Source: Granulosicoccaceae bacterium
GTDB taxonomy: Bacteria; Pseudomonadota; Gammaproteobacteria; Granulosicoccales; Granulosicoccaceae
Direction of reading: 5' to 3'
Length of the DNA stretch: 6,144 bases
Assembly: GCA_023301405.1 (NCBI GenBank)
Contig: JALZUX010000282.1
Span: 1 to 6,144 of the forward strand
This document shows, one piece after another, positions 1 to 5,635 of the stretch. Numbering within the stretch: position 1 is the first letter of the stretch; the number at the start of each line of letters is the position of its first letter. A program made the translations under genes and the position numbers. The notes under the pieces are model-generated. The model did not search any database. It was given only the letters and a program-made list of their open reading frames with translations, and was not told where the DNA came from.

Positions 1-816
1 GATCTCTTTCAGCCGGCTATAACGGTCGACCTCTCTAAAGGTGATCACTAGTCGCCTCATTAATCGAAATAGATAAACCAACATTCGCTTGCTGCCCCCT
101 CTCTCTCAACACACCAATAACTTGACAACGCATCGAAAGTCTATTGCAAATTCGCAGTACCGCCTTTCGCTAATCGCCTGACAACACCTAACGCGCGTCA
201 ACCGTTACCAGCGCTTTAGCGCCAGCACACAAGGCGACAACGTCAAGTCTGGCGCGGATATCGCCACAAACACGGCCCTAGAATATTACCTGAACACATT
301 GATTTCCCAGCTAGAGCAAATACGCTGTAGCCCACAAAATCTCACTAGGCGCTCGCATCAAATTTAATGAACGAACCACCCTTTGCTCAAGTATTTCAAT
401 ACCTGTCTCGACGAGGAAACCACACAAACCAAATGAACGCATTGTGCACGTTGTGACCAAGCGGTGACTGAGTCACCCGAAAACGACAAACGAAAACCAC
501 ATACAGCGGCAGCAAATTAATATTCATCAGTGCCTGTCGTTGTTATTCAACTACTCAGAAACATGAGTGAGCAACGTAGCTAACTCAACACCTGTTACAT
601 GCCACTTGAATATCACAGAAATTCGCAACAATGCTGCACACACCATGCAGCCGATTACGATCAGCTAGGCTTTATCACCTGGTGAATTACATCCCGGCGT
701 CTGCATGTGAAGCTTGGCGACACCACCAGCGAATCCCCCCCTCATTTGTACCGATCAAAGCGTGTCCCTGAAAACGCAAGCTTTATCGCCGTTACCCTGC
801 TTGCTTTAGGTGACCG
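1..816. other. Stretch without a confident gene
   Basis: No reading frame here carries a recognisable domain, and all frames have frequent stops. The longest coding-like stretches are weak. A minus-strand frame at 35-133 encodes 32 residues beginning MRCQVIGVLRERG. A plus-strand frame open from about 182 to 367 has no start codon. A plus-strand frame from 599 to 838 is broken by one TGA. An ATG at 58-60 on the minus strand is open for 20 codons to the left edge (MRRLVITFREVDRYSRLKEI) but has no Shine-Dalgarno sequence, and I do not recognise it. There is a seven-C run at 735-741 and a palindrome at 463-477, listed separately. The stretch could be decayed coding DNA, but no parent gene could be named. 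Confidence 0.5.
463..477. repeat. Perfect 7-bp inverted repeat, operator-like
   Basis: GGTGACT at 463-469 and AGTCACC at 471-477 are exact reverse complements around a single central G. A one-base spacer is too tight for an RNA hairpin but suits a dimeric DNA-binding protein. No gene start is adjacent, so a regulatory role is only a guess. The surrounding sequence (444-460) also carries GTGCAC and TTGTGACC, which partly echo the half-site. Confidence 0.4.
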
Positions 817-849
817 AAAAAATCCAGCGTGCCTGTGAGCATAGGCACG
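817..849 (-). terminator. Probable Rho-independent terminator of the four-gene operon
   Basis: Read on the minus strand, CGTGCCT (849-843) and AGGCACG (834-828) pair perfectly over 7 bp around an 8-nt loop. Five bases later comes a run of six T (822-817). It lies about 63 bp past the stop codon of the nucleoside hydrolase pseudogene, where the operon should end. The gap between stem and T-run and the 8-nt loop make it weaker than a textbook terminator. An alternative pairing (GCATA/TATGC) overlaps the same bases. Confidence 0.5.
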
Positions 850-911
850 TATGCTTATGCGAATATCGAATACACAGATTCAATAGCAGACCCAACTTTC
901 TTTACCCGCCG

Positions 912-1790
912 CTATTCAAGCGCTGCCTTTTCAAGCAATTCTAATTGAAGACGATCAAACGCCTCAAAAATCAAACCATTGAATTTCTCAACATCATTAA
1001 TATTACTAGGCATAGAGCTCGTTTTACCTAGCTTCGCCACATTGATGTCTCCGGTTTTCAAAGAATCACGTGTAGGATCAATGATCACTTTTTCATCACT
1101 GAAAAGCTCCGGGTGAGTGATGATCAATGCTGCCGCCATATCCCAATTGCAAAAACCCTCTATCTAACATTTGCTATATATTCGGTCGACCCGTGGCTGT
1201 ATTTTTGTAGCGACATACTGAAATAATGGCCCGTCTTCTCGTTGTAACCTGGCCATTTCTTGTCTGCCAAAAAGCGCCTGGCTTGCCGTGTGCCCGTTGA
1301 TAAGGATCGTCTCAACAGGGGCTGCCAATACACTCAGGGCGGCGGCGGGATCTACAGAAAAATTTAACTCATTGACCGAATGCCCGTTCAGCTCCAACGG
1401 GTGCGTAACTCCCCCCATAAGATAAAGACGACGGAGGCGGCTGTAGAACGCTGGCTCTCGATCAGTTGCCGCCAGTCGATTACTCATTGTACCAGTCGCC
1501 AGCATACACAGATCACCAACGTGCTGCTCAGCCGAATCGATCAAAAACCGAGCGGCTCGCGCACCACTGCAGACTGGCAAATCATTCAGCTGCAAATCAG
1601 ACACAAGGCTTTCAGTTGCAGCGATCACGTCATTCAAAGAGCCGTTACCGTGCGTCAGTGTGACCCAAACTAGATCGATGTCTGGCCGCGCCAGCAGATA
1701 AAGTCAAGTACGCGCATCATCGACATAAGCGCCAGCGAGACCTATGGTGTTATCACAGTCGAATATTAACGGTATTTTTTTCATTAGCAT
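912..1790 (-). pseudogene. Nucleoside hydrolase, broken by two in-frame stop codons
   Basis: This is an inosine-uridine-type nucleoside hydrolase, a family that cleaves the N-glycosidic bond of ribonucleosides to ribose and free base using Ca2+. One frame runs 293 codons from ATG at 1790 (alternative ATG at 1784) to TAG at 912-914, with no frameshift. It is interrupted by TGA at 1704-1706 (codon 29) and TAG at 1164-1166 (codon 209). Visible family features are the N-terminal metal site FDCDN (10-14) plus VDD (23-25), GTMSN (100-104, equivalent to the usual GPLTN), LMGG (124-127), NELNFSVDP (140-148) and the C-terminal metal motif NWDMAAAL (215-222). NWD replaces the catalytic His-Asp of classical enzymes, as in some subfamilies. 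Length is near the family norm of about 300 residues. The ATG overlaps the upstream stop as TAATG, so it was the fourth gene of the operon. In-frame preservation implies recent inactivation or a sequencing error. The fragments 912-1139 and 1164-1637 should not be read as separate genes. Confidence 0.85.
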
Positions 1791-2794
1791 TAGTTCAGTT
1801 GACCGTCAAACAACGCTTTTAGGAATTCAACGTCCAGGTATTCTTGCAATTTCAGGTAAGTACTCTCGTTACTGATCGGCCGATCCGGACGTTGGTACTC
1901 AACATAGGCATAAGCGCACCAACTGATCGCACGCAAGTTTAGAAATGGCTTATACAGCTCCACTCGCTCACGAATAGACGCCTGCTTAAATTTCGGTATG
2001 GCATCTAAATAAGCACTAAAGAATAACTCTTGTTGTTGCACATTGAGTACAGACTCAGTCTTCCACCGCGTGGTTGTAAGTGCTATGAAATGAGTCAAAT
2101 CTTGACAAGGATCACTGACAACTGCTTTCTCCCAGTCGACCAATGTTGGCCGTTGATCATTAATGATAAAATTATGAGAATTGACTTCAGTATTGTTGAT
2201 ACAGCTCAGCGGGTTATCTATAAAATACTGCTCTTGGTGACAGCTATTCTCGGCATAGCGCATGACTCGCTGCAGAATATCTTTCTGCTCAACACTTAAG
2301 TACTCACTCTGCCAGACATTCTCTAACCAGCGATTAGCTTCCTTGAATCGATCACTGAACAAATGTTGCTCATGAATAAACACTGAGTGTTGAGCCGTGT
2401 TGATCTCGGTCGAGTGAATTTTTGCAAAAATCCTGGCAGCAACTTCGATATCGCGACTGTACTCCAAGGGACGACCCTCGATATACTCCATCACCAGAAC
2501 ACCCTGCGGTAGATGCTGATAACTGCCATCAACAAAATGCGGGCGCGGTGTTACAGCGGAGTTTTGCAGCGCCTGTAAAGTGTGGTGCTCATATTCTATT
2601 TGATTGTCTACCGCTATCTGACTGCCATAGTTTACCCTGAGCACAAAGCGCTGCTCACGGTGTTGTAGAAGGTAGTTGCGATTGTATTCGCCTTGAGCTA
2701 AAAAACTTAACTGGTAGTCTTTGGCCAACGCAAGCTGATCAAGCAATTTACTTGCAGCAATGTAGTCGTGTAAGCGTTGGATTGAGTCATCCAT
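1790..2794 (-). CDS. Choline/aminoglycoside-kinase-like phosphotransferase, arsenosugar cluster type
   Basis: A cytoplasmic 334-residue protein of the APH/choline kinase fold, expected to phosphorylate a small hydroxylated substrate. Visible elements are a nucleotide-loop segment LAQGEYNRNYLL (32-43), the beta-strand RFVLRVN (50-55 region) with Arg where a Lys is common, a helix with paired Glu residues (67, 69), the hinge VMEYIEGRPL (101-110), a catalytic-loop equivalent at 198-211 and LVDWEKA (218-224) with the metal-binding Asp220. In the catalytic loop the usual H-G-D-x-x-x-x-N is replaced by N-T-E-V-N-S-H-N, giving Glu203 for the catalytic Asp while keeping Asn208. I chose ATG 2794 because it overlaps the upstream stop by 8 bp, typical of coupled genes. 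ATG 2857 would add 21 residues that do not resemble the family and a 71-bp overlap. Its stop overlaps the next gene's ATG (TAATG). The substrate is unknown; an arsenosugar precursor or glycerol-type group is possible from context only. Confidence 0.75.
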   Translation of the reverse strand: MDDSIQRLHDYIAASKLLDQLALAKDYQLSFLAQGEYNRNYLLQHREQRFVLRVNYGSQIAVDNQIEYEHHTLQALQNSAVTPRPHFVDGSYQHLPQGVLVMEYIEGRPLEYSRDIEVAARIFAKIHSTEINTAQHSVFIHEQHLFSDRFKEANRWLENVWQSEYLSVEQKDILQRVMRYAENSCHQEQYFIDNPLSCINNTEVNSHNFIINDQRPTLVDWEKAVVSDPCQDLTHFIALTTTRWKTESVLNVQQQELFFSAYLDAIPKFKQASIRERVELYKPFLNLRAISWCAYAYVEYQRPDRPISNESTYLKLQEYLDVEFLKALFDGQLN

Positions 2795-3455
2795 AAGAGC
2801 GGCTCTGTTGCTGTGACAAAAAGCCTTTGAGATGCGAGCCGAGTAATTCCGTGGCATTGGCTTCTTGAAGTTGGTTCAAATCTTCGATGGTGTCGATATC
2901 GCTAAGCTGGCGGATTAACCCGATCTCAGCCACGCGTTGTAGTTTGCTTATACTTTGCGAAAATGTCTTAGTAGAGCCCCAGGTAATGCCGGGGTCAAAA
3001 GCCTGTTCAATCAGTTGCTGCATGGCAACTAAGTAGTAGCCGCCATCGTCAGTTGGCCCGTAAACCAACTGCTTGTCATCAAGCATCTGCAGCGCCTGTT
3101 CGATATCAGCCACGTTGAGCAACGGCACGTCAGCACCAAACAACACGACCTTGTCATAGCCTTTGGCAAATACCTTGGCAAAAGCATTCTGCATACGCTC
3201 GCCAAGGGTGCTACCAGATTGCGGAAAAAATGAAAATTTATCGGGAAATATGCGAGTGAGCAATGCGGGATCACCTTCGTCGCCGTAACTCACAAAAATA
3301 GTTAAATCGCTGTCGGCGGTACTCAGCATAAAGCTTAAATCGTGTAGAAAGCACTGATGCAACTGAGCAGCGCGCTGAGCCGTTAACGGGCCAATTAAAC
3401 GAGTTTTAGTTTTACCTGCAATTGGCACCCGCGACATCAGAATAAGCGCGTTCAT
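2787..3455 (-). CDS. TIGR04282/DUF2064 family arsenosugar biosynthesis glycosyltransferase-like protein
   Basis: A 222-residue protein of the GT-A/nucleotidyltransferase fold, family DUF2064, known as 'rSAM/selenodomain-associated transferase 1'. The family sits next to the radical-SAM protein ArsS and is annotated as acting in arsenosugar assembly; its biochemical activity is not well established. Diagnostic motifs are SRVPIAGKTKTRL (8-20), with the PxxGKxKTRL nucleotide-binding signature, FGADVPLL (106-113) replacing the usual GSDxP, GPTDDGGYYL (133-142), WGS (159-161) near the C-terminal domain and DIDTIEDL (187-193 region). Length is normal for the family. I chose ATG 3455, which overlaps the preceding stop as ATGA, a sign of translational coupling. 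A GTG at 3470 would add only five residues (METLS-type extension). It is the second gene of the operon. Confidence 0.88.
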   Translation of the reverse strand: MNALILMSRVPIAGKTKTRLIGPLTAQRAAQLHQCFLHDLSFMLSTADSDLTIFVSYGDEGDPALLTRIFPDKFSFFPQSGSTLGERMQNAFAKVFAKGYDKVVLFGADVPLLNVADIEQALQMLDDKQLVYGPTDDGGYYLVAMQQLIEQAFDPGITWGSTKTFSQSISKLQRVAEIGLIRQLSDIDTIEDLNQLQEANATELLGSHLKGFLSQQQSRSYG

Positions 3456-4129
3456 CGATAACGTTTCCACAGCTGCTCCGCCGACACGCCACGAAGGTAG
3501 TCAAATTTTAAGCAATGCATAAGCCAAAGAGTCTTAAGTGTCCCGGCCTGGGTAAACCGGCGTGCCGAGGTGCCTATTTTCAGATCAATTACCGACGCCT
3601 TGGACAGACGCTTTGCATTGAGAGAGAACTGAAGATCCTCCATGATTGGTTGTTTCGGAAAGCCGTCAAGCTGCCTAAAGAAGGCTGCAGTGACAAAGAT
3701 GCCCTGATCGCCAAATAGCCAACCTACATATCGCGCACGCCACGTTGAAAGTATGCCCGTCAACCGCATCAGAAACGCGTTGCTGTCATGGAAGTACAGC
3801 GCAAAACACCCCACTTCAACGCCTTTATCAACAGCAGCTTGTATCGCCAGCACGCTACTAAGTGACGGTACAACGCTGTCAGCGTGTACAAACCAAAACA
3901 CTGAACCCCTCGCAATGCGAGCTCCCGCGTTCATTTGATGGGCTCTGCCCGGCTCAGACTCAACCACTGTGGCTCGTTCAGCAGCAATCCGGGCTGAGTC
4001 ATCAGTGGAACCACCGTCTACGACGATCAATTCGTAGTCCCCCGATAGCTCCGACAAATTATCGATAAGCCTTACAAGGTGTTGCTCGTCGTTCAATACG
4101 GGAATAATAATACTAATCAATTTGCTCAA
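3452..4129 (-). CDS. TIGR04283 family arsenosugar biosynthesis glycosyltransferase (GT2)
   Basis: A 225-residue family-2 glycosyltransferase, 'rSAM/selenodomain-associated transferase 2', predicted to move a sugar or related group from a nucleotide donor in the cytoplasm. Motifs in order are SIIIPVLND (6-14), VVDGGSTDDS (36-45), GRAHQMNAGA (61-70), the metal/donor site FVHADS (80-85), GDQGIFV (140-146), MEDLQFS (163-169) and TSARRF (187-192). This order is characteristic of TIGR04283. There is no transmembrane anchor. The start is TTG at 4129: the frame upstream has a stop at 4163-4165 and no ATG or GTG, and MSKLISIIIP matches the usual N-terminus. A GGA lies 9 bp before it, a weak ribosome site. 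It is the first gene of the cluster; its stop overlaps the next ATG by 4 bp. The TTG start and weak site suggest low translation, although a base error hiding an ATG cannot be excluded. Confidence 0.88.
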   Translation of the reverse strand: MSKLISIIIPVLNDEQHLVRLIDNLSELSGDYELIVVDGGSTDDSARIAAERATVVESEPGRAHQMNAGARIARGSVFWFVHADSVVPSLSSVLAIQAAVDKGVEVGCFALYFHDSNAFLMRLTGILSTWRARYVGWLFGDQGIFVTAAFFRQLDGFPKQPIMEDLQFSLNAKRLSKASVIDLKIGTSARRFTQAGTLKTLWLMHCLKFDYLRGVSAEQLWKRYR

Positions 4130-4161
4130 GCAGTGTGATCCAGTGAAAATTGCAAAAATTC

Positions 4162-4191
4162 GCTATGCCGCTACAGCACTGTTTGAGTCAA
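4162..4191 (-). promoter_or_regulatory. Weak candidate promoter for the four-gene operon
   Basis: On the minus strand TTGACT (4191-4186) matches five of six bases of the sigma-70 -35 box. After 18 bp comes CATAGC (4167-4162), a poor -10 box (three of six). Transcription would begin about 25 bp before the TTG start at 4129. A perfect TATAAT lies further upstream on the same strand (4232-4227) but has no -35 box at the right distance. Either could serve, and neither is compelling. Confidence 0.22.
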
Positions 4192-4262
4192 TCAAATGCT
4201 TATCTGTGGCTGAAAGTTGTACCGCAATTATAAAGCAAACCGAGCGTGGAGGATGCTTTTTG

Positions 4263-4421
4263 ATGCCCCCAAACACTTCCCGCTTTACAGAACTGCCAAC
4301 CTTAGAACGCCTGATCAGCTCGCCTGTTCACAAAGACTTCTACAACCCTGCTTCCGCCATTGAGGATGCCACAGATTCCCGGCACTACAAACTGCTTGAC
4401 AGGCATGAGCTTCTTATATAA
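4263..4421 (+). CDS. Possible small hypothetical protein (52 residues)
   Basis: The only plus-strand reading frame worth listing. ATG at 4263 is preceded by GGAGGA at 4248-4253 with a 9-bp spacing, a reasonable though slightly long ribosome site, and the frame ends with TAA at 4419-4421. The same frame is open upstream to a TTG at 4122, but that extension overlaps the divergent glycosyltransferase start. The product begins MPPNTSRFTELPTLERL; it is hydrophilic, has no signal peptide or membrane segment, and is not a family I recognise. It would be divergent from the arsenosugar-type operon. It may be a chance frame, since the opposite strand is also open over part of it. Confidence 0.25.
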   Translation: MPPNTSRFTELPTLERLISSPVHKDFYNPASAIEDATDSRHYKLLDRHELLI

Positions 4422-4679
4422 GCCACGGACTTCCGTCCAGCCCCCGCGCCGCGAAAATAGGCTTTCCCCATCTTTAAGTAAAGTGCCTGATAAACGGCTA
4501 GCATGCTTTATCGAGGATTTTTTTTGATGATTAACACCAAGCCCACGGCTGTCCCCGGAAGCAGTGTCTTGTAAAGCAAGCCCAGTCAGCTTCCTTCAGC
4601 CACCCAACCTTGAACGCACATGGCTTCCCAAGACTAGCTTGCGAATATTTCGATAGCCTGCAGCTTATGCACTACCGGG
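4422..4679. other. Intergenic stretch with weak repeats, no gene
   Basis: No convincing protein gene. The stretch contains GGAC/GTCC pairing around TTCC (4427-4438 area), a GC-rich patch at 4440-4452, a weak hairpin with eight T (listed separately), and a 15-residue plus-strand mini-ORF at 4527-4574 (MINTKPTAVPGSSVL) embedded in CACGGCTGTCCCCGGA. The latter string resembles, from memory only, sequence seen around REP-associated elements of gammaproteobacteria. Together with 4680-4910 this separates the operon from the macrodomain gene. Confidence 0.4.
4489..4525 (+). terminator. Weak hairpin followed by eight T, possible plus-strand terminator
   Basis: GATAAA (4489-4494) pairs with TTTATC (4507-4512) around a 12-base loop containing the palindromes GCTAGC and GCATGC; five bases later there are eight T (4518-4525). 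The stem is AT-rich and short, so stability is doubtful. It would lie about 70 bp past the stop of the possible small plus-strand ORF. Confidence 0.22.
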
Positions 4680-4698
4680 TTAAGAGATAGGTTTAACC
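4678..4698. repeat. Inverted repeat at the end of the interrupted small frame
   Basis: GGTTAA (4678-4683) and TTAACC (4693-4698) are exact reverse complements around 9 bases. The left arm covers the TAA that closes the interrupted minus-strand frame. No T-run follows on either strand, so it is not a clear terminator. Confidence 0.3.
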
Positions 4699-4910
4699 AT
4701 TCCAGGCTCACCAACTTCCTTGACTAAAGGCGCTGATAGCTTTTTGAAAGTAATATTGTCAATCTCATATTCAGTTGCAATCGTTTTTCCGCTACCTAGC
4801 CATCACTCAATACTCACATGAGACAGATCTTCTATCGCTTTTATGTAATCTCGGGATAAAAGCGGCAGCAGCATTGTAATTTCGACACGGTGTAAACTGC
4901 CGGCGTGCAT
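4680..4910 (-). pseudogene. Possible remnant of a small hypothetical gene, one in-frame stop
   Basis: Starting at ATG 4910, only 8 bp after the macrodomain stop codon, one frame runs 77 codons to TAA at 4680-4682 with a single TGA at 4803-4805 (codon 36). The first half contains VEITMLLPLLSRDYIKAIED and the second WLGSGKTIATEYEID, which look protein-like in composition, but I do not recognise a family. It could be a broken downstream partner of the macrodomain gene. An open stretch of this length with one stop is not rare by chance, so this is only a suggestion. Confidence 0.25.
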
Positions 4911-4927
4911 AAGTACTGTTACACGCC
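4902..4927. repeat. Inverted repeat spanning the macrodomain stop codon
   Basis: GGCGTG (4902-4907) pairs with CACGCC (4922-4927) around 14 bases that contain the palindrome AGTACT. A competing pairing, GTGTAA (4890-4895) with TTACAC (4919-4924), shares bases. The structure overlaps the last codons and the TAA of the macrodomain gene. No T-run follows on the minus strand; on the plus strand only TTTT follows. It may be a weak transcript-end structure. Confidence 0.35.
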
Positions 4928-5431
4928 TTTTACTTCTTGAACCCACAAATCATACAGTTGTTGCGTAAATAAAAAATAATGTACTTGTAATTTACCATAT
5001 CGCTCATCCGAACACACCCTCACGGCTATTTCCGCTGCCTCATCTACAGGATAACCGTAAGCCCCGCAAGCCAAAGCTGGAAATGCTATTGAAGTACAAT
5101 TATTGTCCAGTGCTAAATCAAGTGATTGACTATAGGCAGAAACCAATAGTTCTTCTGGCTCCTGCTGCTGTTTATATCTAGGACCAACAGTGTGGATAAC
5201 ATACTTAACCGGTAGATCACCAGCAGCTGTGATTCTGGCTTCACCAAATGGACACCTGACACCGTCAACTGCCTTAATTTCGCTGCAAGCTTCAAGCAAT
5301 TTTGGCCCTGCTGCCTTGTGAATTGCACCATCAACACCACCGCCGCCTAGCATCATAGGATTTGCAGCATTCACCATTGCATCTACCTTGGCTTTGGTGA
5401 TGTCACCCCTGCGTAGGATTATGTTTTTCAT
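4919..5431 (-). CDS. ymdB: Macrodomain protein, O-acetyl-ADP-ribose deacetylase (YmdB-like)
   Basis: A complete 170-residue stand-alone macrodomain of the YmdB/MacroD type. Family members hydrolyse O-acetyl-ADP-ribose and remove mono-ADP-ribose from acidic residues; E. coli YmdB also affects RNase III. Visible motifs are GDIT (9-12), VNAAN (20-24), LGGGGVDGAIHKAAGP (28-43), CPFGEARIT (60-68), YVIHTVGP (77-84) and the phosphate loop FPALACGAYGYP (117-128). Asn24 and Asp34 fall where the catalytic Asn25 and Asp35 of E. coli YmdB lie. Loop 2 reads ACGAYGYP rather than the common STGVYGYP. I chose ATG 5431 because the family begins with a short strand leading into GDIT. The frame is open to 5593, but that extra 54 residues is basic and unlike the family. 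The ribosome site is weak. It follows a GNAT gene on the same strand after 204 bp. Confidence 0.93.
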   Translation of the reverse strand: MKNIILRRGDITKAKVDAMVNAANPMMLGGGGVDGAIHKAAGPKLLEACSEIKAVDGVRCPFGEARITAAGDLPVKYVIHTVGPRYKQQQEPEELLVSAYSQSLDLALDNNCTSIAFPALACGAYGYPVDEAAEIAVRVCSDERYGKLQVHYFLFTQQLYDLWVQEVKGV

Positions 5432-5635
5432 ATTGAGGTTTCGCTTTATGAATAACGTAGAAGTCGGCCAAAACTTATACGATGTTCGAGTTGCGGTGCG
5501 ATAGCGACACCATAAGCCAGACTCCGCGTAGAATTTTTTCCTACGTTTTTGTGCCGGTAACAATAGGGCAGGCAAAGTGCAAGGAACAAGCATTTACAAT
5601 GTTGTACATTGTAGACATCGGATTACATACCAGTG
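5432..5635. other. Intergenic gap between acetyltransferase and macrodomain genes
   Basis: No gene is seen. On the minus strand a TATAAG (5479-5474) about 45 bp before the macrodomain ATG could be a -10 box, but no -35 box is recognisable 16-18 bp upstream. A dyad near its right end is listed separately. The gap is long enough for an independent promoter for the macrodomain gene. The open frame on the minus strand here is judged an artefactual extension of that gene. Confidence 0.4.
5596..5612. repeat. Perfect 7-bp dyad with 3-bp spacer
   Basis: ACAATGT (5596-5602) and ACATTGT (5606-5612) are exact reverse complements around TGT. The site is 24 bp past the acetyltransferase stop and 165 bp before the macrodomain start. 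It could be an operator for a dimeric regulator or a short hairpin at the acetyltransferase transcript end, but there is no T-run on the minus strand. Confidence 0.4.

Noticed and set aside
182..367. Plus-strand open stretch reading QHLTRVNRYQRF and onward
   Set aside because: It has no start codon, no ribosome site and no recognisable family, and is within chance length.
1380..1673. Plus-strand frames opposite the nucleoside hydrolase
   Set aside because: They are shadows of the minus-strand coding frame, with no recognisable domain or ribosome site.
1704..1706. Genome-wide reassignment of TGA to a sense codon
   Set aside because: Intact genes here (TIGR04283-like and TIGR04282-like) end with TGA, and the pseudogene also carries a TAG, so ordinary nonsense mutations explain the data better.
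2795..2857. Upstream ATG for the kinase-like protein
   Set aside because: It would overlap the previous gene by 71 bp and add residues not resembling the family, whereas ATG 2794 gives a typical short overlap.
4600..4930. Integron attC sites around the macrodomain and acetyltransferase genes, both common cassette cargo
   Set aside because: Isolated GTTRRRY or RYYYAAC matches exist (for example near 4605 and 4692), but no pair has the right order, spacing and paired inner boxes, and the GNAT and macrodomain stops are not followed by a full attC.
5432..5593. N-terminal extension of the macrodomain protein
   Set aside because: The upstream 54 residues are basic, unlike the family, and cover the intergenic gap; the family N-terminus matches ATG 5431.
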